Origin: JAXHTY01 sp034189225
Lineage (GTDB): Bacteria > Desulfobacterota > Desulfobacteria > Desulfobacterales > Desulfosudaceae
Assembly: GCA_034189225.1 (NCBI GenBank)
Contig: JAXHVL010000189.1
Location: forward strand, 41,114 to 105,113
Direction: 5' to 3'
Length of the DNA: 64,000 bases
In this document: piece after piece, positions 15,418-23,139 of the stretch
Position numbering within the stretch: position 1 is the stretch's first letter
Layout: each line of letters opens with the position of its first letter
Notes under the pieces: generated by a model
Told to the model about the DNA's origin: nothing
Seen by the model: the letters and a program-made list of their open reading frames with translations, nothing else
Databases searched by the model: none
Made by a program: the position numbers and the translations under genes

Positions 15418-17664
15418 ATGCAAACTTATAAAGAGCTAAAAAGCAGGCTGCTGACGCTGAATTCTGAAACGATGTCGTTGCTGGCCGATGCGGAGCAGAT
15501 ACCGGGGATCACGGAGCGGTCATTTGAAAACTGGAAACTGACATGTGCAGGCGTTGAGGAGCAGCTGGCCGATGATACCGTCCGGGTGGCAGTGGTGGGG
15601 CCCATCAAATCGGGTAAGAGTACGGTGGTAAATTCTCTGTTTAACGGGGATTATCTCAAGCGGGGCGCCGGTGTGGTCACCTCCATGGTAACGCGGGTGC
15701 GGTGCGGAAGCCGGCTGCGGGCCACCCTTTGCTTTAAGCCCTGGCAGAGCGTGAATGAGGATGTCAGCCGGGCGGTGGTTATGCTGCCTTCCGTGAATGA
15801 TCTGGACGAGGGGGAGGGGCTTGATATCCGTGATCCGGAAACCCGCGCCTCACTGACACAGGTGCTGGATGAACTGCCGAAGGATTATCTGATTGCCAAG
15901 GATAGCCGGAATATTAACAGCGTCCTGCTTTCCAATTACCTGGCCGGGTACGACAAGGTCCGGGATATAGTTTCGGATACGGTGGAGACGCGGCATTTTG
16001 ACGATGCGGATTTTCCACGTCACCGTGAGTTTGTGGCGGACGACCGGCTTTCGGTTTATCTTCGTGATATTCAGCTTGAGATCGATGCCGGGGAAATGGA
16101 TGCCAGCATTGAAATCGCCGACTGCCAGGGCAGCGATTCCCCCAACCCCTTGCATATCGCAAAGATTCAGGATTATCTGCTGGTGACCAACCTCATTGTC
16201 TATGTGATCAGCAGCCGGACCGGGGTGCGGCAGGCGGATATCAATTTTCTTTCCATGATTGACCAGATGGGCATATCCGAGAATCTTGTTTTTGTGGTCA
16301 ATTGTGATTTTAATGAGCATGAGACTGTGGCTGGGCTGGAAGCCCTGGTTGGGCGCATCCGGGAAGAGGTCTCGCTGATAAAGCCGGACCCGGAGGTCTA
16401 TGTGTTTTCCGGGCTTTTCAACCTGTTCCGGGCAATGGGCGAAGATGCCTTGAGCGGGAAGGACGCCGCCAGGCTTGAGCAATGGCGCCGGGAGAGCGAT
16501 TTTATGGCGTTTTCGGACAAAGGAACACAGTCATTTGCCGCCTCTTTGTATCACAAGCTGAACCGGCGACGCTATGCCCTTTTGCTGAAAAATCATTCGG
16601 AGCGCCTTTCCCTGACGGTGTCGGGGCTTTCGCAGTGGGCCTCCACCAACCGCCGCATGCTGGCGGAAGATCACCAGAGCGCGCAGGTCCTACTGGAAAA
16701 GACCCGGCACCACCGGCAAAGACTGGATCATGCCGGGGCCATGTTCAAAAGCACGCTGGACGGGGCGGCCCGGAAGCTGCAAAAAGACCTCAAGGCCGAT
16801 ATCGACCGGTTTTTTGATACCCGCTCCGGTGACATCATGCCGGAGCTCCTTTCCTTTATTCGCAATTGCCAGATCGATCTGGATAAATACAAGAACGGTC
16901 TTGCAACAGCGGGGTTTTCCAATACGCTTTACATGATTTTTCAGGAGTTCAAGCAGGAGCTGGACGGGTTCATGGCAAAAACGGTGAATCCCAAGGTGAT
17001 GGGGTTTTTAAAAAAACAGGAAGCCAAGATAAGTGATTATTTTGAAACCATCGCGGAATCCTATGATGTCATGGCAAGAGATGCCATCCGTGAATATCAG
17101 AATGTGATGCGGGATCTCGGCATTTCGGCCAGTCCGGACAGCCAGACGGCCATCAGGCCCCGGGATATCGAACTGATCAAAAAGCAGGAAGGGATCGGCC
17201 TGCCGCCGGCGGTGTTCACCATGAATTATACCGGCAAAATCAGAACCGAGGCGGTGATGCGACTGGGGGTGTATTCGCTGGGCAAGCTGCTGCGGAAGAT
17301 CATGCGACGTGAGGCGGGCCAGGACAAGGCCGGGGAGATCCGGGCATTAAAAGACGGCATTGACCGGATCAAGCATGAGACGGAAAATAGCATCGTGTTT
17401 CATTTTAAAAATTACCGGGAAAACATAAAATTTCAGTATGTGTTCAAACTGGTGGATGCGATTTCCGACAGCTTCTACAAAGCCGTTCTCGGACGGTTCC
17501 AGACTTACAGTGATGATATCGCGGGCATCAAGGATGCCGTTGCTGAAAAACGGGTGGATAAGGAGCAGATGTCGGAGATGCTCGAGCGCTTAGCCGGCAG
17601 GGCTGTGGCAATGCAATCGGAAATCAGGGGTCTGACCACCGACATTGAATATGCGGAGGGGTGA
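15418..17664 (+). CDS. Dynamin-like GTPase
   Basis: A 748-residue large GTPase of the bacterial dynamin-like group, proteins that typically bind and remodel membranes or tether them. The G1 loop is VVGPIKSGKSTVVNSLF (GxxxxGKS at about 61-68) and a G2 threonine lies in GVVTSMVTRV (about 89). The G3 position reads IADCQGSDS (about 233-240) with Gln where dynamins have Pro. The G4-like motif is FVVNCDFNEHE (about 292-302). Residues 380-740 are helical and charged, as expected for the stalk, with no long membrane helix seen. It is followed 92 bp later by a ParA ATPase in the same direction, and no second dynamin subunit is adjacent. The biological role is unknown. Confidence 0.82.
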   Translation: MQTYKELKSRLLTLNSETMSLLADAEQIPGITERSFENWKLTCAGVEEQLADDTVRVAVVGPIKSGKSTVVNSLFNGDYLKRGAGVVTSMVTRVRCGSRLRATLCFKPWQSVNEDVSRAVVMLPSVNDLDEGEGLDIRDPETRASLTQVLDELPKDYLIAKDSRNINSVLLSNYLAGYDKVRDIVSDTVETRHFDDADFPRHREFVADDRLSVYLRDIQLEIDAGEMDASIEIADCQGSDSPNPLHIAKIQDYLLVTNLIVYVISSRTGVRQADINFLSMIDQMGISENLVFVVNCDFNEHETVAGLEALVGRIREEVSLIKPDPEVYVFSGLFNLFRAMGEDALSGKDAARLEQWRRESDFMAFSDKGTQSFAASLYHKLNRRRYALLLKNHSERLSLTVSGLSQWASTNRRMLAEDHQSAQVLLEKTRHHRQRLDHAGAMFKSTLDGAARKLQKDLKADIDRFFDTRSGDIMPELLSFIRNCQIDLDKYKNGLATAGFSNTLYMIFQEFKQELDGFMAKTVNPKVMGFLKKQEAKISDYFETIAESYDVMARDAIREYQNVMRDLGISASPDSQTAIRPRDIELIKKQEGIGLPPAVFTMNYTGKIRTEAVMRLGVYSLGKLLRKIMRREAGQDKAGEIRALKDGIDRIKHETENSIVFHFKNYRENIKFQYVFKLVDAISDSFYKAVLGRFQTYSDDIAGIKDAVAEKRVDKEQMSEMLERLAGRAVAMQSEIRGLTTDIEYAEG

Positions 17665-17756
17665 CAGATCTGAATGGACATTGAATAACAAGACGTGAGG
17701 GCAGAATAACCAGTTTAAATCCGGATGGCAGTGGTCATCAGCAATGGAGGCAAAAC

Positions 17757-18548
17757 ATGGGGGAAGAAAAAACCAGGATAATCGCTGTTGCAAATGAAAA
17801 AGGGGGTGTTGGCAAGACGGCATTGACGATCAACCTCGGGGCGGCATTGTCGCTTGAGGAGAAAAAGGTGCTGATCGTTGATATGGACCCGCAGCATAAT
17901 GCCACAATCGGTCTGGGTGTGGACGCAGATGAATGTACGGCCACGGTTTATGACCTGATCGCCGGGGCCGGTACCGCTAAGGTCCGGGATGTGCTGGTCC
18001 AGACGCGATGGGAAAACGTTGATCTGATTCCGTCGCATATCGATTTGTCCGGTGCGGAGGTTGAGATTACGGATAAGCCCGGCCGCGAGCGGCGGCTCAA
18101 GGACGCATTGAGCGGGCTTGAGGAAAATTATGATTTCATCCTGGTGGACACGCCGCCCAGCCTGTCACTGCTCACGGTGAACGTGTTTACCTATGTCAAC
18201 GAGGTGCTGATCCCCTGCCAGATGCACCCCTATGCCTATTCGGCGCTGGAGGACCTTTTTGACACCTTTGCCAGCATCAAGGAGGGCATCAACAACGAGC
18301 TCCGGATTGCGGGCATCGTCCCCACGTTTTATGATAAACGCACCAGCCTGAGCAAAACCATCAAAGACCGGTTGTTTGCCGACAGCCGTTATCAGCAGTA
18401 TATGTTCGAGGCAATCATACGGACCAATACCACCATTGCCCGCAGCAGCGATGCCGGTGAACCGGTTGTTTTCTACGACAGGCGGAGTTACGGGGCATGG
18501 GATTATACCCGGCTGGCCGAAGAGCTGCTGGCCAAACCGCCAGAATGA
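17757..18548 (+). CDS. ParA/Soj-type ATPase
   Basis: A 263-residue Walker-type ATPase of the ParA/MinD superfamily, which forms dynamic dimers on DNA or membranes to position cargo. The deviant Walker A is ANEKGGVGKTALTINLGAAL (signature Lys at about 15), Walker A-prime is VLIVDMDPQHNAT, and Walker B is FILVDTPPSLSLL. No ParB gene or parS-like cluster is visible and it is in a chromosomal context, so it is likely an orphan ParA with another cargo. The start ATG follows GGAGG. Its nearest neighbour is the dynamin-like GTPase; the conserved pairing elsewhere is untested. Confidence 0.9.
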   Translation: MGEEKTRIIAVANEKGGVGKTALTINLGAALSLEEKKVLIVDMDPQHNATIGLGVDADECTATVYDLIAGAGTAKVRDVLVQTRWENVDLIPSHIDLSGAEVEITDKPGRERRLKDALSGLEENYDFILVDTPPSLSLLTVNVFTYVNEVLIPCQMHPYAYSALEDLFDTFASIKEGINNELRIAGIVPTFYDKRTSLSKTIKDRLFADSRYQQYMFEAIIRTNTTIARSSDAGEPVVFYDRRSYGAWDYTRLAEELLAKPPE

Positions 18549-18578
18549 TCCGGAAGCATTATGCATAACTGAAGTACG

Positions 18579-18730
18579 ATAGTCCCGTAAAAAGTCAGAT
18601 TTGGGACGGCAAAGTAAAAAGTTCAAGTTCGAGGCGCGCAAATCTCGAGGAATGGAGCGTACTTAGTTGTACGTGACATGACGAGAGATGCAGCGCAACA
18701 AAGAAATTGGACTTTTTACGAAGCCGTCAA
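18579..18730. repeat. Element G: terminal-inverted-repeat block, copy 1
   Basis: Starts CCCGTAAAAAGTC and ends GACTTTTTACGAAGCC, giving a CGTAAAAAGTC terminal inverted repeat. Inside are GTTCAAGTTCGAGGCGCGCA and the palindromic centre CGTACTTAGTTGTACG. A second copy is at 35594-35730 and an inverted partial copy at 22625-22710. It lies just upstream of the paaK ribosome site. Confidence 0.8.
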
Positions 18731-18745
18731 GTACAAGGAGACACA

Positions 18746-20047
18746 ATGATTTACGATATCGAATATGAAACCATGCCACGGGAGGCGCTGACCGCGATTC
18801 AGCTTCAGCGTCTCCGGTCAACCCTGGAGCGGGTATATGCCACCGTTCCGTTTTACCGGGATCGTTTCGACGCCGCCGGCGTCAAGCCGGCGGAAATCAA
18901 AAGCCTGGATGATCTTCAGCGGATACCGTTTACCACCAAGCAGGACCTGCGGGACAATTACCCGTTCGGGCTGTTTGCCGTGCCCATGGACAATGTTGTG
19001 CGGATTCATGCCTCTTCCGGCACCACCGGTCAGCCCACCGTGGTGGGGTATACGGCCCGGGATATCAATACCTGGGCGGAACTCATGGCCCGGGCACTGG
19101 CGGCGGCCGGTGCCTGGCGTGGCGATATTATACATAATGCCTATGGCTACGGCCTTTTTACCGGCGGGCTGGGCGCTCATTATGGGGCGGAGAAGCTCGG
19201 CGCCTCGGTGATTCCGGTTTCCGGCGGCAATACGAGCCGGCAGGTGCTCATCATGAAGGATTTCGGGCCCACCATTATAACGGCAACCCCCTCTTATACC
19301 CTGCACCTGGCGGAGATCGCCCAGGACATGGGCGTGTCTTTCAATGATCTGAAGTTCAAGGCCGGTGTCTTCGGTGCAGAGCCCTGGTCTGAAAACATGC
19401 GCCAGGACATTGAAGCCAAGCTTCACCTGAAAGCCGTGGATATATACGGATTGAGCGAGGTCATGGGGCCGGGCGTGGCCATCGAGTGCCACGAGGCCCA
19501 GAAAGGCCTGCATGTATTTGAAGATCATTTTCTGGCCGAGATTATTGATCCCGAAACGGGCGAGCGGCTGCCGTATGGCGAAAAAGGGGAGCTGGTGTTC
19601 ACATCCCTGACCAAGGAGGCATTCCCCGTGATCCGGTACCGGACCCGGGATGTGTCCATGCTGAATCCCGAACCCTGCGTGTGCGGCCGCACCCATGTAC
19701 GTATGGAGCGGGTGAGCGGCCGGACGGATGATATGCTGATCATTCGGGGGGTCAATGTGTTTCCGTCCCAGATCGAAAGTGTTCTCATGGAAATGAAGGA
19801 GGTCGAACCCCATTATCAGCTGATCGTTGACAGGGAGGAAAACCTGGATGTGCTGACGGTCAAGGTGGAAGTGGGGGAACATCTGTTTTCCGACGAGGTA
19901 AAAGTACTGCAGGAGACCGAGAAGAAAATCGCCGAAAACATAAAGGAGACACTGGGCGTTTCGGCCAATGTGAAACTTGTCGAGCCCAAAACCATTGCCC
20001 GGAGCAAGGGCAAGGCGGTCCGTGTGGTGGACAACCGGAAACTTTAA
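18746..20047 (+). CDS. paaK: Phenylacetate-CoA ligase
   Basis: Adenylate-forming enzyme that activates phenylacetate or a related aryl acid with CoA and ATP. In anaerobes it often serves aromatic amino acid catabolism or indolepyruvate products. The P-loop-like motif is ASSGTTGQPTVVGYT, followed by YGYGLFTGGLGAHYGAEKLG, VDIYGLSEVMGPG and YRTRDVS, and the CoA-domain hinge GRTDDMLIIRGVNVFPSQIE. The ATG at 18746 has GGAG six bases upstream, preferred over an open frame 13 codons longer that lies in a repeat. 433 residues, normal. An ACT-domain gene follows after 15 bp. Confidence 0.92.
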   Translation: MIYDIEYETMPREALTAIQLQRLRSTLERVYATVPFYRDRFDAAGVKPAEIKSLDDLQRIPFTTKQDLRDNYPFGLFAVPMDNVVRIHASSGTTGQPTVVGYTARDINTWAELMARALAAAGAWRGDIIHNAYGYGLFTGGLGAHYGAEKLGASVIPVSGGNTSRQVLIMKDFGPTIITATPSYTLHLAEIAQDMGVSFNDLKFKAGVFGAEPWSENMRQDIEAKLHLKAVDIYGLSEVMGPGVAIECHEAQKGLHVFEDHFLAEIIDPETGERLPYGEKGELVFTSLTKEAFPVIRYRTRDVSMLNPEPCVCGRTHVRMERVSGRTDDMLIIRGVNVFPSQIESVLMEMKEVEPHYQLIVDREENLDVLTVKVEVGEHLFSDEVKVLQETEKKIAENIKETLGVSANVKLVEPKTIARSKGKAVRVVDNRKL

Positions 20048-20062
20048 TGACAGGGGGATATT

Positions 20063-20494
20063 ATGCGTGTTGAGCAGATTTCCGTTTTTCTGGAAAACAG
20101 GACCGGCCGGCTGGCAGAGGTGACATCCATCCTCAGTGAGGCAGGGGTGAATATCCGGGCGCTGGCCCTGGCCGATACGTCGGATTTCGGTGTCCTGCGG
20201 ATGATTGTTGATGAAAAGGACAAGGCCAGGGAAGTGCTTAAGGCCAACGGGTTCACCATCGGCACACATGACGTGGTGGCGGTGGAGGTGAAGGATGAAC
20301 CGGGCGGACTCCACAATATCCTGGATATGCTGGGGCAGTCCGGGGTGAACGTTGAATACATGTACGCATTTGTCCGCAACAGCGGGGATAACGCCATCAT
20401 GATTTTCCGTTTTGATGATATTGACCGGGCCATTAAGATCCTCGAGGAAAACAGCATTCACATCATCAGCGGGCAGACCGTTTATACCCTTTGA
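20063..20494 (+). CDS. Tandem ACT-domain protein
   Basis: A 143-residue protein made of two ACT modules (about 1-70 and 71-143), small ligand-binding folds that usually sense amino acids. The first reads VEQISVFLENRTGRLAEVTS and the second VEVKDEPGGLHNILDMLGQSG. Both have the Gly-Arg/Gly-Gly turn before the helix that contacts ligand in known ACT domains. It follows paaK by 15 bp in an operon arrangement commonly seen in anaerobes, where it may modulate the ligase or pathway. There is no enzymatic domain. Confidence 0.88.
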   Translation: MRVEQISVFLENRTGRLAEVTSILSEAGVNIRALALADTSDFGVLRMIVDEKDKAREVLKANGFTIGTHDVVAVEVKDEPGGLHNILDMLGQSGVNVEYMYAFVRNSGDNAIMIFRFDDIDRAIKILEENSIHIISGQTVYTL

Positions 20495-20599
20495 TGCATC
20501 GCAACGTTCCCGGGCGTTACGCTGCAACTGGCACTCGGTTCAAAATCGCAATCGATAAATTATGTTGCTGTTTCGATTTCGAGGCCATGGCAAGATTTC

Positions 20600-20895
20600 T
20601 CTTTCATACTTTTCTTTGCTCGCCCAAAGAAAAGTATGCAAAAGAAAGGGCGCCCCGCGTCTATTTGATATTTTGGGGCCTTCGGCTTCCCTCGCAGGAA
20701 CGATTTTTTCGGCGCGGGCAGAAACTCGCCTGTCTTTTTGTGCAGATGCGATAAGCCTCGTCTGCTCAAACAGTCTGCCCGCGTCTTCCGAAAAAACCGC
20801 CCCTGCTCGGCTGCGCTGCAAGGGGCTGGGCACGTGTTACTGTTCAGTTGTTTCGGCAAACTGAAAAACTTGGCAATAAACTGAAAAATTGAATA
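20600..20895. repeat. Large dispersed repeat A, copy 2
   Basis: About 300 bp matching 9985-10271, including the 14-bp stem CATACTTTTCTTTG/CAAAGAAAAGTATG and the CCCCTGCTCGGCTGCGCTGC hairpin. The rest of 20495-21081 contains a GGCAGGTTAAGTTCCTTGG short motif also seen in other gaps, and the FHA-gene promoter. Confidence 0.85.
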
Positions 20896-21013
20896 AAATT
20901 GATATGTTTACAACAAATTGGCAGGTTAAGTTCCTTGGAAGCCGTCATGGTTATCGTATCACGGTTTGCCGGGGCGGTGACCCGGACACCAGGTGGGGTT
21001 CTATATTCCTGAC

Positions 21014-21042
21014 TTGACTGAAATTATCTTTGCTGTCATAAT
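21014..21042 (+). promoter_or_regulatory. Promoter of the FHA gene
   Basis: TTGACT (21014-21019) and CATAAT (21037-21042) with a 17-bp spacer, 40 bp upstream of the FHA start. It is close to the sigma-70 consensus. Confidence 0.7.
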
Positions 21043-21081
21043 AATAAAAGACATCAAGCAGGGGGGAAAGGAGACGCCGCG

Positions 21082-21375
21082 ATGCCTCTTTTGACATTGA
21101 AGTTCAAGGATACCATCGTTAAAAAATACAAGCTGGAAAACGATAAAACCATCCATATCGGGCGTCGCAAAACCAATGATATTGTGATTGAGAATCTTGT
21201 CGTATCCGGCAGCCACGCAAAGATCGAAGCCACAAAAGACGGTTTTTTATTGAGCGACAGCCAGAGCAAGAACGGCACGTATGTCAACAATAAAGCCATT
21301 GCCAGCCGCGTGTTGAAGAACGGCGATGTTATCCGGATCGGTATGCATACGCTGATTTTTTCCCAGAAAGATTGA
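21082..21375 (+). CDS. FHA-domain protein
   Basis: A 97-residue protein consisting of a single forkhead-associated domain, a phosphothreonine-binding module. The core motifs are HIGRRKTNDIVI, VVSGSHAKIE and DSQSKNGTYVNN, which hold the usual Gly-Arg, Ser-x-x-His and Asn-Gly residues of the phosphopeptide site. No kinase is adjacent. The ATG follows an AAAGGAG site. The gene for a small lipoprotein is 126 bp downstream in the same direction. Confidence 0.92.
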   Translation: MPLLTLKFKDTIVKKYKLENDKTIHIGRRKTNDIVIENLVVSGSHAKIEATKDGFLLSDSQSKNGTYVNNKAIASRVLKNGDVIRIGMHTLIFSQKD

Positions 21376-21501
21376 TTTAGGGTTCGTCAAGCAAGACCAG
21401 AATTTCCTTTCGGCACTTATGTGCTGCCCTATGGGCTTCCCGATATACTGCTACGAGTGCTGGACCGGCTCGAGCTTACATTAACGTTATTTGGTCAGGC
21501 C

Positions 21502-22299
21502 ATGCGAATTGTTTTTGTCCATAGGATTTTGACCGTGTGGCTGCTGTCATTGCTGGTGCTTGCCGGCTGTGGTCAGGAGGCGGACCCGCGCCAGAAGCTC
21601 ATCGGCCCCTGGCGGATGGCCATGAAGGAAGGGGTGCATATGGTCCTTGTTTTCCGGTCGGGCGGCGGGTGGATTCTTGAGTCCAGCACCGAAGATATCT
21701 ACACCCGGCTGGCAAAAAAAATCGAACTGGCGGAAGGCGAATGGGCGCTGGAAAACGACGGGGAGCGGCTGGTGTTGAAATGCGAAAAAGATATTCCTGA
21801 AATCGGATGGGAAAACGGATTTATCCCGTTTGACATTGAACGGGTGGATGACGCATTTCTTTCATTCACGGATCCCGAAGGCCGCACCTATGAATGGAAG
21901 CGGATAAGTGCCTCCGATGATGGAAATGACTATGGCTCCAAGACCGCCGAAAACACCGTTCCGTTGAGGTTCGATCCCTTTGTGGTGAATCTGAAACAAG
22001 ATGCGCTTTATGATCGCTACAAGTGGCTTTGTGCAAAGGTGACTGCGCATGTGGCAGAAAGTGTGGTGCCGGAAAAAATTCATCCAAAGATCCGGGAACG
22101 GGTGCTGATTTTTTTTAGCGCGCAGAGATATATCGAGGTCAACACCCAGCAGGAGGTCAGAGAACTGGAGGGCGCGCTTTTTGAACTGCTCACCCCCTAT
22201 TTTGACGGTAAGCTGTCTTCGGTGAGCATTGACAAGTTTATCGTTACCGGCAACGAGGTGGCGGTGAAGCGGTTTTTGGAATCGGATGGGGAATCATAA
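21502..22299 (+). CDS. Predicted lipoprotein, unknown function
   Basis: A 265-residue protein with an N-terminal lipoprotein signal. MRIVFVHRILTVWLLSLLVL runs to a lipobox AGCG, with the modified Cys at about residue 23. The next residues (QEADPRQK) suggest outer-membrane or periplasmic retention. The middle region (residues 30-120) contains repeated GEWALEND, WRMAMKEG and EWKRISASD motifs that resemble lipocalin-like or Wz repeats, but no family was recognised. The start was set at 21502 because upstream in-frame codons lack a signal. It stands behind the FHA gene, with 126 bp between. Confidence 0.6.
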   Translation: MRIVFVHRILTVWLLSLLVLAGCGQEADPRQKLIGPWRMAMKEGVHMVLVFRSGGGWILESSTEDIYTRLAKKIELAEGEWALENDGERLVLKCEKDIPEIGWENGFIPFDIERVDDAFLSFTDPEGRTYEWKRISASDDGNDYGSKTAENTVPLRFDPFVVNLKQDALYDRYKWLCAKVTAHVAESVVPEKIHPKIRERVLIFFSAQRYIEVNTQQEVRELEGALFELLTPYFDGKLSSVSIDKFIVTGNEVAVKRFLESDGES

Positions 22300-22363
22300 C
22301 CCTGAAATAGAAAAATCCCACCCAGAGGACCATGTTTTATTGACTGACCCAAAAAGACGGCTT

Positions 22364-22580
22364 CGTAAAAAGCTTCCAACCCCGCCGCGGTGTTTTTGCA
22401 GGAAGTAACGTATTATGGCGGGATTGAAAGATTGCTTCGCCACTTCTACCTTTTCGTGATCGTAATCGACTGCCGTTTGATTAACCACGGAATACACGGA
22501 AAGGCACGGAAAAAGTGAGCAAGATGGTTCCTTCCGTGCTCTTCCGTGTATTCCGTGGTTAAAAAAGATGCTTTGATTTT
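22364..22580. repeat. Intergenic block nearly identical to 53319-53537
   Basis: About 217 bp, starting with element B (CGTAAAAAGCTTCCAACC), continuing GGCGGGATTGAAAGATTGCT and ending with the inverted repeat ACCACGGAATACACGG/CCGTGTATTCCGTGG. The copy 31 kb away differs by only a handful of bases. No gene lies inside. Confidence 0.85.
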
Positions 22581-22624
22581 AAATGAATTACCACGTTAAG
22601 TTCCTTGGATGCTTCCAATATCTG

Positions 22625-22710
22625 TGTTGCGCTGCATCCCTCGTCACTGCGGCGTACGCCAAGTACGCCTCATTCCTCGGGATTTGCGCGCCTTGATCTT
22701 GAACTTTTTA
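22625..22710. repeat. Element G, inverted partial copy
   Basis: Read on the minus strand it matches AGTTCAAG..AAGGCGCGCAAAT, CGAGGAATG and the CGTACTTGGCGTACG centre of the element at 18579-18730 and 35594-35730. Confidence 0.7.
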
Positions 22711-23078
22711 CTGGTCTCACTCAAGGTTAAAGCCCCCGCCTTTAGGCGGGCAGATTTAGCACTCCCTTTTAATGTGCTATGCATCGAATAGATGCCGGTT
22801 TTTTCCGGGCATCTATTCGATGCACATATCTTCGTGCCCTTCGTGGTAATAAACATCAAATCAAATTAATCACGAAGTTCACGAAGACCACGAAGGGAGA
22901 GTTCAAGAATCATGTGCCTTTGTGTTTCGTGTCTTGAATTTAATATTGAGTACCATCATTTTGAACCTGAGAGAGATGGTAATTACAAGACGGCCCACTA
23001 AAGGGTCTGTATATCCGTATCCCGGCTTTCAGCCGTTTGTTTCAACCCACAGGCTTTCAGCCGGTGGTTGTTGAGTGA
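22705..23078. repeat. About 370-bp composite repeat F, copy 1
   Basis: Begins TTTTTACTGG, then CCCGCCTTTAGGCGGG palindrome, CTCCCTTTTAATGTGCTATG, a CATCTATTCGATG palindrome and a TTCGTG inverted repeat. It ends with CCCGGCTTTCAGCCGTTTG and GGTTGTTGAGT. The same order of parts recurs at 38050-38432, and an inverted fragment at 53540-53660. No gene is visible. Confidence 0.85.
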
Positions 23079-23084
23079 CTGAAT

Positions 23085-23118
23085 AAAAAAGGGCGGCAGA
23101 AATCTGCCGCCCTTTTTT
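23085..23118. terminator. Terminator of por (symmetrical)
   Basis: AAAAAA-GGGCGGCAGA / TCTGCCGCCC-TTTTTT: a 10-bp stem with six A on one side and six T on the other. It is placed 22 bp beyond the por stop codon and could end transcription from either side. Confidence 0.9.
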
Positions 23119-23139
23119 GTTGATTGCCTGGTTGACGAA

